DNA of 7,217 bases from Gammaproteobacteria bacterium (GTDB lineage: Bacteria > Pseudomonadota > Gammaproteobacteria > Arenicellales > JAHEKD01): NCBI GenBank assembly GCA_024638545.1, contig JAHEKD010000120.1, positions 1 through 7,217 on the forward strand, read 5' to 3'. Below, piece by piece: positions 1 through 6,571 of the stretch; within the stretch, counting starts at the first letter, position 1, and each line of letters opens with the position of its first letter. Made by a program: the position numbers and the translations under genes. Under the pieces are notes generated by a model that saw nothing but the letters and a program-made list of their open reading frames with translations, had not been told where the DNA came from and searched no databases.

Positions 1-468
1 TCCGTACCAGATAGAGGTTAATACACCCCGTGGAAAGCGAATTTCAAACACCAGGTCAAATAAAAAGAAAACGCCCAGTGGCAAGATGACTCCAAGACTA
101 ACAAGCGTTAATATTCGCCGCTCTCCCCAAAGCCATGTTAAAACAACAGCAAAAATACCCAGACCAATAAACATATCCAGCTCTGCCAGAAGAACAAATC
201 CAGGCAACAGCGACATTGTCAGCCAGGTAACGGGTTTTAATTTTTCAGGTGCTTCGGATTTATCGGTGAATAGATCAATAGCGCACAGGATAATGATCAG
301 GCCAAGCACAAGTTGTGGAAAATCGGCCGGTTGAATACCGCGCTTGAGTATAGGCGGTACACGATCAAACTGCGTTGTGAGCCAGAATGCAATGAGACTG
401 ATTACAATAATCAACACAGGCATAATAAAGTTCGCAGCGATGTGCTTATGTTTAGATTTTATCTGCAT
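1..468 (-). CDS. tctB: TctB-family small membrane subunit of a tripartite tricarboxylate transporter (3' end cut by window edge)
   Basis: The minus-strand frame stays open from an ATG at 468 to the left edge (156 residues, no stop). It encodes a hydrophobic protein with about four membrane segments: roughly residues 14-32, 52-67, 82-114 (probably a tight pair) and 118-141. The end carries the family's typical tail, FPRGVLTSIWYG, so only a few residues should be missing. TctB (DUF1468) proteins are the small, poorly conserved integral membrane partner of TctA in secondary transporters that take up carboxylates handed over by a periplasmic TctC receptor. The position directly downstream of tctC fits this. 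The start at 468 was chosen because an in-frame TAG lies four codons upstream; however, no good Shine-Dalgarno sequence precedes it, and an ATG at residue 16 is a less likely alternative. The substrate cannot be told from TctB. tctA is expected just past the left edge. Confidence 0.88.
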   Translation of the reverse strand, partial: MQIKSKHKHIAANFIMPVLIIVISLIAFWLTTQFDRVPPILKRGIQPADFPQLVLGLIIILCAIDLFTDKSEAPEKLKPVTWLTMSLLPGFVLLAELDMFIGLGIFAVVLTWLWGERRILTLVSLGVILPLGVFFLFDLVFEIRFPRGVLTSIWYG

Positions 469-507
469 TGAAGCTGGCTATATGTTTGTCAAGCCGATTG
501 AACCACG

Positions 508-533
508 AAGTGCGGCATTTTATCGCCGCACTT
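508..533 (-). promoter_or_regulatory. Intercistronic hairpin between tctC and tctB
   Basis: A perfect 9-bp inverted repeat, AAGTGCGGC and GCCGCACTT, encloses an 8-base loop. On the coding (minus) strand it starts 11 bases after the tctC stop codon and ends 39 bases before the tctB start. No run of T follows it, so it is not a standard intrinsic terminator. A hairpin here could protect the 3' end of the receptor message or partly block read-through, giving more receptor than membrane subunits, as is commonly needed for binding-protein-dependent transporters. The role is inference; the structure is visible. Confidence 0.6.
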
Positions 534-544
534 TCAAGCAGGCA

Positions 545-1516
545 TTACTCGATAAATCCAAGCTCTTTAAGTGCTGCCTCCATGTCCGTCACCATGGTCG
601 TAATCTGCTCGCCCCAGACATCTGATCCTGCGACTGATGAGCTATCCAGGCCTACAGAAGTAAGAAACCCCTGGTAAACAGTGTGGTTCATGGAATTCAT
701 CAGTGCCTCTTCAATTTTCACCGCAACTTCATCCGGTGTATCCTTGTGAACGACAAAACCGCGAACCGTTGAAAAGCTGACATCAATACCCAGTTCCTTC
801 GCGGTTTTAACATCCGGCAGTCCGCTCATGCGTTCATCGGCGAGGACGACGATTGGGCAGATATCGCCTGCCTCAATCTGTGAACCCGCTTCAGCAAGAT
901 TCAAAACAGCCGCATCAACGGCGCCGGCGACCAGTTGTGTAGCCAATTCACCGCCACCATCAAAGGGGACTATTTTGGGCGTTGTAAGTCCGCCTTTTTT
1001 AGTGAACATGAAGGCGGACACGTCGTCGATATTACCCAGATGGGTCGTGCCGTAAGTAAGCGCCTCGTTTTTCTGGGCTTCCACGAAATTATCTGCTGAG
1101 TCGTATGCCCCGCATTTCACCATCAAAATCTGTGGATCATCTGTGCCGCGGGCAATCGGGCGGATATCATCGAGGGTCATTTTGGTCTTGCCCTTGGCTA
1201 ATTCAGCAGCATGCCCAATAGTAAACGTCAATATACTGTGTCCATCGGCGGGAACGGTGAGGTAGTAATCCATGGCGACAACGCCGCCACCGCCCTTCTT
1301 ATTCACAACCACCATATCTGTCTTCAATTCGCGGCGGGCGCGCAGCATCATCATGCGTGTGGTGACGTCTGTGCCGCCACCTGCGCCGGCATGGGTGACC
1401 ACTTCAACCGTCTTGGATGGATATTCCGCTGCCGCTGCGCCAGCAACCAGGTTTAAAGTCACCGCAACCGCAGCCGTTATCATGGTTGAATTTGGTAGTA
1501 GCTTGAAAAATTTCAT
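545..1516 (-). CDS. tctC: TctC/Bug-family periplasmic solute-binding receptor of a TTT transporter
   Basis: The 323-residue product has the usual length of a TctC/Bug receptor. Residues 1-30 form a Sec signal peptide: Lys at 2 and 5, a hydrophobic core at about 12-25, and a likely cut after the Ala run at 27-30, just before EYPSK. The mature protein opens with the family pattern: the strand VEVVTHAGAGGGTD (37-50), then VVVNKKGGGG (69-78) and the VPADGHSIL motif (88-96). The second lobe carries VPFDGGGELATQLVAGAVDAA (183-203), the counterpart of the family's Gly-rich ligand-facing loop. Such receptors bind carboxylated compounds in the periplasm and deliver them to TctAB; the ligand cannot be read from the sequence. 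The ATG at 1516 is preceded by GAGGG at 1523-1527, six bases away. It is the first gene of the operon, with tctB 76 bases downstream, and is divergent from the pdxA-like gene. Expression is probably controlled by the palindrome at 1562-1575. Confidence 0.93.
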   Translation of the reverse strand: MKFFKLLPNSTMITAAVAVTLNLVAGAAAAEYPSKTVEVVTHAGAGGGTDVTTRMMMLRARRELKTDMVVVNKKGGGGVVAMDYYLTVPADGHSILTFTIGHAAELAKGKTKMTLDDIRPIARGTDDPQILMVKCGAYDSADNFVEAQKNEALTYGTTHLGNIDDVSAFMFTKKGGLTTPKIVPFDGGGELATQLVAGAVDAAVLNLAEAGSQIEAGDICPIVVLADERMSGLPDVKTAKELGIDVSFSTVRGFVVHKDTPDEVAVKIEEALMNSMNHTVYQGFLTSVGLDSSSVAGSDVWGEQITTMVTDMEAALKELGFIE

Positions 1517-1561
1517 ATTGTGCCCTCGTTCTGTGGATATAAAATATTTAAATTATGGTAT

Positions 1562-1575
1562 ATTGGTATACCAAT
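1562..1575. promoter_or_regulatory. Palindromic operator of GntR/FCD type
   Basis: ATTGGTATACCAAT is a perfect 14-bp palindrome in the divergent tctC / pdxA-like control region. Its TGGTATACCA core resembles operators of FCD-domain GntR regulators such as the ExuR/UxuR and LldR/PdhR type, which commonly control catabolic and organic-acid uptake genes. It begins four bases downstream of the proposed tctC -10 box and so covers the expected transcription start, a classic repressor position. A second half-like GGTATA lies beside it at 1557-1562. No regulator gene is present in the window; the identity of the binding protein is inferred from the motif alone. Confidence 0.6.
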
Positions 1576-1579
1576 TTAT

Positions 1580-1608
1580 AATCTAATCAGCTGCTGCTAC
1601 AAAGTCAA
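1580..1608 (-). promoter_or_regulatory. Sigma70-like promoter for the tctCB operon
   Basis: Read on the minus strand, TTGACT (1608-1603, five of six matches to TTGACA) and TAGATT (1585-1580, four of six matches to TATAAT) are separated by exactly 17 bases. Transcription would start near 1573, inside the palindrome at 1562-1575, giving a leader of about 57 bases before the tctC ATG. The fit of spacing, operator position and gene direction supports it, although the -10 box is imperfect. Confidence 0.5.
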
Positions 1609-1702
1609 GCTATATATGAGGTTTAAAAATTTATAACTACATGCCGGTTAGTTCACCGGGAATGCGCGATAATCATCATTCATTGCGAATAAGGAAACAG
1701 AA

Positions 1703-2707
1703 ATGAAAAAAGCTACCATTGCACTGGTTCAGGGTGATGCCGCAGGCATTGGCCCTGAGTTAATGGCTAAACTATTAACATCCGAATCGGTATCGAGCGC
1801 TGCCAACATTGTGATCTTCAGTGACAAGCGGTTGTATGAGTTCGGATGTGAAATTGCGGGTGTACGGCCCCCGGTTCACGACGTACCCGATATTGAGCAT
1901 TTGGATTTTAGCGGCGGATTGCCGAATTTAATCGATATTAGCTGTATAGATCCACAGACGATTAAACTGGCAGAAGTATCGAGCACTTGCGGCGCAGCCG
2001 TATTACAATTTTTCGGACAGGGTCTTGCTGCCTGCAAAAACGGCCTGCTGGATGGCCTTTGTTTCATGCCTTTCAATAAAGCCTCATTGCATGCAGCCGG
2101 ACTGGGCGAAGAAGATGAATGCCGGTGGGCCAAAAACTTTATCGGCCATCAGGATCGAGTCAGCGAATTCAATGTCATTGACGGCATGTGGAATGCCCGC
2201 GTTACATCACATATACCATTAAGGGTAGTAGCGGACCATCTCACCATAGACGAAATTATTGCCTCCATTAAGCTCTCTAATTCAACCCTGCTGAATGCGG
2301 GTTTCACGTCACCCCGTATCGCTGTGGCGGCACTTAATCCTCATGCAGGTGACAACGGCAATATAGGTCGAGAGGAAATTGAAGTAATCGCGCCGGCAGT
2401 TGAACGGGCACAATCTTTGGGAATTAATTGTGCCGGACCGTTCCCTTCGGATACTGTTTACATTAAAGCTCGCGACGGCGAGTATGATTGCGTGGTCAGC
2501 ATGTACCATGACCAGGGTCAGATTGCGATCAAACTGCTTGGTTTTCACATGGGGGTGTCTGTACACGGTGGTTTCCCTTTTCCGATGACCACGCCTGCCC
2601 ACGGCACCGCATTCGATATTGTCGGAATGAATAAGGCCAATGTAGAACCGGCCAAGCGAGCGTTCCTGATGGCGGTTCGTATGGCCCAGTCAGCACCCTG
2701 TAAATAG
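1703..2707 (+). CDS. PdxA-family NAD-dependent dehydrogenase (annotated as 4-hydroxythreonine-4-phosphate dehydrogenase; true substrate probably different)
   Basis: The 334-residue product has PdxA length and motifs: GDAAGIGPE at 11-19 near the start, NPHAG at 212-216, YHDQG at 268-272 and AHGTAFDI at 299-306. The three histidines that bind the divalent metal in PdxA are present at 170, 214 and 269. Family members oxidise a hydroxy acid with NAD+, usually with decarboxylation; relatives act on D-threonate/D-erythronate phosphates (PdxA2) or on terephthalate dihydrodiol (TphB). The usual GHTE motif is replaced by GHQD (148-151), and residues equivalent to E. coli Asn283 and Arg292 are Ser286 and Met295, while the Lys (277) is kept. 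This argues against a vitamin B6 role. The start is supported by AAGGA at 1691-1695, seven bases before the ATG. It stands alone on the plus strand, divergent from tctC, convergent with guaD. No four-carbon acid sugar kinase or other B6 gene is nearby. Confidence 0.9.
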   Translation: MKKATIALVQGDAAGIGPELMAKLLTSESVSSAANIVIFSDKRLYEFGCEIAGVRPPVHDVPDIEHLDFSGGLPNLIDISCIDPQTIKLAEVSSTCGAAVLQFFGQGLAACKNGLLDGLCFMPFNKASLHAAGLGEEDECRWAKNFIGHQDRVSEFNVIDGMWNARVTSHIPLRVVADHLTIDEIIASIKLSNSTLLNAGFTSPRIAVAALNPHAGDNGNIGREEIEVIAPAVERAQSLGINCAGPFPSDTVYIKARDGEYDCVVSMYHDQGQIAIKLLGFHMGVSVHGGFPFPMTTPAHGTAFDIVGMNKANVEPAKRAFLMAVRMAQSAPCK

Positions 2708-2788
2708 GACTTTAGCAGCCCCGTGGTTCAAAAGTAATGCGGGCTAGCGATCCGGGGATGCGTTGTCTGTAAATTCTGTAGTGTTTAT

Positions 2789-4111
2789 CTAAATGGCCCT
2801 GTAGGCACACTCACCCATAATATAGGTTGAATCGACCACCCTGTCGTCTCCCAGCATGATGTATATAAATATTTTTTCCTCAATCTTATCGGTGACCGCC
2901 ATTCTGCGTTTAATTAAAGGTGTGGCTTCATCATTCAGGACAATAAAGTCAGCTTCTTTGCCAGGTAAAAAATTACCAATCCTGTCATCCAGATAAAGCG
3001 CCCGCGCATTTCCGAGTGTCGCCAGAAATAGTGCACGCAGGGGTGATAATTTTTGGCCGATTAATTGCTGCACCTTGTAAGCTTCACTCAATGTCTGCAG
3101 CATCCCGAAACTGGTCCCGGCTCCAACATCTGTCGCAACGGCCACGCGGATATCCTGATCAAGCGCACCGACACAGTTGAATAGGCCACTGCCTAGAAAA
3201 GTATTCGACGTTGGACAAAACGCAGCCGCCGCGCCTGTTTGTGCCATGCGTTTTCGATCCTGCTCATCGAGGTGGATGCAGTGCGCATAAACAGATCGCT
3301 CACGCAGCAGGCCAAAATGATCATAAACATCCAGATAACTGCGGCTCCACGGGAATAATTCCGCCACCCATTTTACTTCTTTTTTGTTTTCAGCAACGTG
3401 GGTATGTATGTAGGCATCGGTATACTCTTTTGCGAGATTTGCCGCCTGCTTCAGCTGTTCATCGGTTGAGGTGGGCGCGAATCTTGGCGTGATTGCATAC
3501 AGCAGTCGATCAACTTTATGCCATTTTTCCAAAAGCGCTTTACTCTCGTGAAAGGACGATTCCGGGGTATCCAGTAAATATTCCGGCGCATTTCGGTCCA
3601 TCATGACTTTGCCAGCCAGCATACGCATGTTGCGTGCCATTGAGGCAGCAAAGATGGCGTCAACCGAACCAGGGTGAACAGTGGCCAGGACCAGTGCTGT
3701 CGTAATTCCATTACGCAATAATTCATCAATGAAGAACGCCGCCACCTCTTCAGCATACTCCTGGTCTTCGAACTTGCCTTCAGTCGGAAACGTGTACTTA
3801 TTCAGCCACTCCAGTAACTGTTCACCATGAGATGCAATCATGTCAGTTTGCGGGTAATGAATATGTGCATCAATAAGCCCGGGAATGATGAGTTTGCCGG
3901 TGTAATCCTTGACCGGAATATCTTTGGGCAACTTGTTAACTAACTTGTCAGCGGGGCCGAGCTCCGCAACCAGGCCGTTTTCAATCAGCAGGATACCGTC
4001 CTCGAAAAATTCCGTGGCAGATGCACCATTACCGGCACCGGGATCGGACAGAAAATGAAGAATAGATGCCCGATAGGCGACCGGAATTTGTATTTTCTTG
4101 GAACTATCCAT
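2789..4111 (-). CDS. guaD: Guanine deaminase
   Basis: GuaD is a cytosolic zinc amidohydrolase that hydrolyses guanine to xanthine and ammonia. The 440-residue length is normal. The amidohydrolase fold is seen in order: PGLIDAHIHYPQ (77-88) with the first two metal histidines at 83 and 85, the guanine-deaminase-specific RFAPTST (210-216), HTHVAEN (236-242) with a metal ligand at His238, YAHCIHL (275-281) with His277, FCPTSNTFLGSG (298-309), and ATDVGAGTSF (326-335) with the catalytic Asp328. The C-terminal GKEADFIVLN (384-393) returns to the small beta domain. The ATG at 4111 has AGGAAG at 4117-4122, five bases upstream. It lies 118 bases after xdhB on the same strand, and its product xanthine is the substrate of XdhAB, so the three genes form one purine-degradation unit. 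No clear separate promoter was found in the gap; no terminator is evident downstream. Confidence 0.96.
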   Translation of the reverse strand: MDSSKKIQIPVAYRASILHFLSDPGAGNGASATEFFEDGILLIENGLVAELGPADKLVNKLPKDIPVKDYTGKLIIPGLIDAHIHYPQTDMIASHGEQLLEWLNKYTFPTEGKFEDQEYAEEVAAFFIDELLRNGITTALVLATVHPGSVDAIFAASMARNMRMLAGKVMMDRNAPEYLLDTPESSFHESKALLEKWHKVDRLLYAITPRFAPTSTDEQLKQAANLAKEYTDAYIHTHVAENKKEVKWVAELFPWSRSYLDVYDHFGLLRERSVYAHCIHLDEQDRKRMAQTGAAAAFCPTSNTFLGSGLFNCVGALDQDIRVAVATDVGAGTSFGMLQTLSEAYKVQQLIGQKLSPLRALFLATLGNARALYLDDRIGNFLPGKEADFIVLNDEATPLIKRRMAVTDKIEEKIFIYIMLGDDRVVDSTYIMGECAYRAI

Positions 4112-4142
4112 TTATGCTTCCTGTTATCCTTTTCGGAAATCC

Positions 4143-4160
4143 GGCGCCGTTGGGGGCACC
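4143..4160 (-). promoter_or_regulatory. Small hairpin in the guaD leader
   Basis: On the minus strand GGTGCC and GGCGCC can pair over six bases (one G-U pair) around a six-base loop, 31 bases before the guaD ATG. It is short and has no T run after it. It may affect guaD message stability or be chance; the function is unknown. Confidence 0.25.
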
Positions 4161-4216
4161 TTATTAAAGTGCGGCATCATACTTCATCACTAATCGAATC
4201 TCGTACACAACGATTT

Positions 4217-4236
4217 TCAATAACGCTGGTTATTGA
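4217..4236 (-). promoter_or_regulatory. Perfect 8-bp hairpin overlapping the xdhB stop codon
   Basis: TCAATAAC and GTTATTGA form an uninterrupted inverted repeat around a four-base loop. On the minus strand it spans the last two codons and TAA stop of xdhB (4230-4232) and the bases after it. No T run follows on either strand, so it is not a canonical terminator. It could be a 3'-end or processing structure between xdhB and guaD, or an operator for a dimeric regulator. The structure is seen; the role is inferred. Confidence 0.4.
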
Positions 4237-6560
4237 CTGCAGGCCTGTTTTACAGCTGTGACGGCATTCAATATGTGCTCACAGGTCGCCGGTGCATCAA
4301 GATCAGGATTGATCCTGTAACCGCCCACGCTTGCAACTGCATCACGAATGGCAAAGAAGACCGAAAAAGGCAGTAACAGGGGCGGTTCACCAACCGCTTT
4401 GGAAGCTAATATCGTGTCTTCGCGATTCATGTTATTATACAATTTCACCCGCAGGTCACCCGGGCAGTCATTTACTGCTGGAATTTTATAGGTTGATGGT
4501 GCATGAGTCATTAGCCTGCCGTCCTGATTCCACCATAGCTCCTCGGTTGTCAACCATCCCATTCCCTGAATATAGGCACCTTCAATTTGTCCAATATCGA
4601 CGGCCGGATTGATTGAGTTACCCGCGTCGTGCAGTAAATCACCTCTCAGGAGTTTCCATTCGCCGGTTAGCGTGTCAATGATCACTTCAGATACACCGGC
4701 ACCATAGGCAAAGTAATAAAATGGCCGCCCTTTCATATTCTCCTTGTCCCAGTGAATTTTCGGGGTTGCATAAAATCCATCGGACCAGAGCTGTACGCGG
4801 GCTTGATAGGCATCTTTGATCACATCAACAAACGATATCGACTGCATGCCGATTTCTACTGAGTCATCTCTAAAGACAATGTCCGCAGGTATTATTTCAT
4901 ATTTGTCGGCAAGGAAATGGATCAGCCTGGTTTTTATCTGCCGAGCGGCGTCCTGCGCCGCTTTACCATTTAAATCTGCACCGGTAGATGCTGCTGTAGC
5001 CGACGTGTTGGCCACTTTATCGGTCTGCGCTGCTGTGGCTCTAACAGAGGAAATGTTTACACCTAACTCACCGGCTACCACCTGGTTAACTTTGGTATTG
5101 AGCCCCTGGCCCATCTCGGTGCCACCGTGGTTAACTAAAATGGTGCCGTCAAGATAGACATGAACCAGGGCACCTGCCTGATTATAGTGTTTTACATTAA
5201 ACGAAATCCCAAATTTTACAGGCGTCAGAGCGATTCCTTTCCTTAATATAGGACTGGTTTCATTGAACTGCCTGATTGCCTTGCGACGTGCGGCATAGTC
5301 ACTCGACTTCTCAAGCTCGGCAACGAGCTCATGAATGACATTATCTTCTACGCGCTGACCATAAGGCGTCATGTTCCGGTCTGACTTGCCGTAGAAATTA
5401 AGCTTGCGAACGGCAAGTGGATCTTTGCCAAGCGCTCGGGCGATGTTGTCGATAATATACTCAATAGCAATGGCACCCTGTGGTCCGCCGAAGCCACGAA
5501 AAGCGGTATTGGATTGGGTATTGGTTTTACCACAGCAGGCCCTGATATCCACGTCACTCAGGTAGTAGGCATTGTCAAAATGACAGACCGATCTGGCAGC
5601 AACAGGTGGAGACAGGTCGGTTGAAAAACCTGCCCTTGAAACCATGTTGATCCTGACACCCAGTATTAGACCCTGATCATCATAACCGACATCATATTCG
5701 TAATAAAAACAGTGCCGCTTACCGGTGATCATGAAATCATCATCTCTGTCGAGTTTTATTTTAACCGGCACATTTAGTTTCTTGGCACAAATACTGGCCA
5801 CACATGCAAACAGTGCCGATTGAGATTCCTTTCCGCCAAATCCACCGCCCATCCGCCGCATTTCAACGGTCACCTGGTTCGAATTTAAATTAAGTGAATG
5901 TGCAACAACATGCTGCATTTCACTTGGATGCTGAGTCGAGCAATATAAATAAATACAGTCATCTTCTTTGGGGATGGCATATGAGACCTGACTCTCCAGA
6001 TAAAACTGCTCCTGACCACCAATATTGAACTCTCCCTGCATGCGTCTTGGTGCCTGTGCTAACTTTTCGCCGGCATCACCCTGTGTACATTGCATGGGCG
6101 GTATAACATAACTATTCTTTCTTTTCGCGTGCTGCGGTGTCAATACCGCCGGCAATTCTGCGTATTTAATTCTTGCTATTCGGCATGCGCGCCTCGCTTC
6201 AACATGGCTTTGGGCAACCACGACAAAAATCGGCTGCCCAACATATTGGACCAGTCCATCCGCCAGGATTGGATCATCATGAAGTATCGGACCACAATCA
6301 TTGACCCCGGGAATATCATCGGCGGTAAAAACGGCAATGACGCCCGGCATTTTAATAACGGCGGTCAGATCGATTGATTCAATTTTGGCGTGGGCTTTCT
6401 CACTAAGTCCCAGCGCACAGTGCAAGGTACCTGAAAGCTCACGTATATCATCCACGTAGATGGCTTCTCCGCTGACATGCAAATGCGCTGATTCGTGCGG
6501 GATAGAGTTAGAGCCCTGTTTGATGTCAATGGTGTGTATCGGTTTGGTGCGGGTATCCAT
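4230..6560 (-). CDS. xdhB: Xanthine dehydrogenase, molybdopterin-binding subunit
   Basis: XdhB carries the molybdenum site where hypoxanthine and xanthine are hydroxylated to urate; electrons pass to the iron-sulphur and FAD centres of XdhA and then to NAD+. The 776 residues match the usual size of the bacterial large subunit. The N-terminal a/b-hammerhead domain is at about 25-135 (HVSGEAIYVDDI, 28-39). Molybdopterin-domain motifs follow: GGGFGGKESQ (238-247), NTAFRGFGGPQG (351-362), GGTEMGQG (479-486) and KAVGEPP (721-727). Glu245, Arg355 and Glu725 correspond to Rhodobacter capsulatus XdhB Glu232, Arg310 and the catalytic Glu730. The first two are purine-binding residues that differ in aldehyde oxidases, so a purine substrate is well supported. 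The start at 6560 has AGGAG at 6567-6571. The gene follows xdhA by nine bases and so is probably translationally coupled to it. The xdhC gene for cofactor insertion does not follow. Confidence 0.97.
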   Translation of the reverse strand: MDTRTKPIHTIDIKQGSNSIPHESAHLHVSGEAIYVDDIRELSGTLHCALGLSEKAHAKIESIDLTAVIKMPGVIAVFTADDIPGVNDCGPILHDDPILADGLVQYVGQPIFVVVAQSHVEARRACRIARIKYAELPAVLTPQHAKRKNSYVIPPMQCTQGDAGEKLAQAPRRMQGEFNIGGQEQFYLESQVSYAIPKEDDCIYLYCSTQHPSEMQHVVAHSLNLNSNQVTVEMRRMGGGFGGKESQSALFACVASICAKKLNVPVKIKLDRDDDFMITGKRHCFYYEYDVGYDDQGLILGVRINMVSRAGFSTDLSPPVAARSVCHFDNAYYLSDVDIRACCGKTNTQSNTAFRGFGGPQGAIAIEYIIDNIARALGKDPLAVRKLNFYGKSDRNMTPYGQRVEDNVIHELVAELEKSSDYAARRKAIRQFNETSPILRKGIALTPVKFGISFNVKHYNQAGALVHVYLDGTILVNHGGTEMGQGLNTKVNQVVAGELGVNISSVRATAAQTDKVANTSATAASTGADLNGKAAQDAARQIKTRLIHFLADKYEIIPADIVFRDDSVEIGMQSISFVDVIKDAYQARVQLWSDGFYATPKIHWDKENMKGRPFYYFAYGAGVSEVIIDTLTGEWKLLRGDLLHDAGNSINPAVDIGQIEGAYIQGMGWLTTEELWWNQDGRLMTHAPSTYKIPAVNDCPGDLRVKLYNNMNREDTILASKAVGEPPLLLPFSVFFAIRDAVASVGGYRINPDLDAPATCEHILNAVTAVKQACSQ

Positions 6561-6566
6561 ATCACT

Positions 6567-6571
6567 CTCCT
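6567..6571 (-). promoter_or_regulatory. xdhB ribosome binding site overlapping the xdhA stop codon
   Basis: AGGAG on the minus strand begins inside the xdhA TAG stop (6572-6570) and lies six bases before the xdhB ATG. This arrangement fixes the xdhB start and favours translational coupling, which would keep the two subunits in equal amounts. Confidence 0.75.

Noticed and set aside
86..677. Three plus-strand open frames at 86-334, 344-625 and 468-677.
   Set aside because: They lie opposite tctB and the end of tctC, have no family-like sequence and no ribosome binding sites; they are shadows of the minus-strand genes.
1632..1637. TATAAC as a -10 box for the plus-strand pdxA-like gene.
   Set aside because: No acceptable -35 box lies 16-18 bases upstream, and AT-rich hexamers are common in this region.
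1644..1659. CCGGT-TAGTTC-ACCGG inverted repeat upstream of the pdxA-like gene.
   Set aside because: Only five base pairs, not extended on either side; too weak to report as a regulatory site.
2708..2788. Possible bidirectional terminator between the pdxA-like gene and guaD: AGCCC (2717-2721) can pair with GGGCT (2741-2745), and a CCCCG/CGGGG pairing is also possible.
   Set aside because: The pairings are short, need bulges or long loops, compete with one another, and have no T run on either strand. I cannot call a terminator.
5082..5145. Repeated TGGTTAACT within xdhB.
   Set aside because: The two copies fall in coding sequence for conserved family residues, in different contexts; this is coincidence of codon use.
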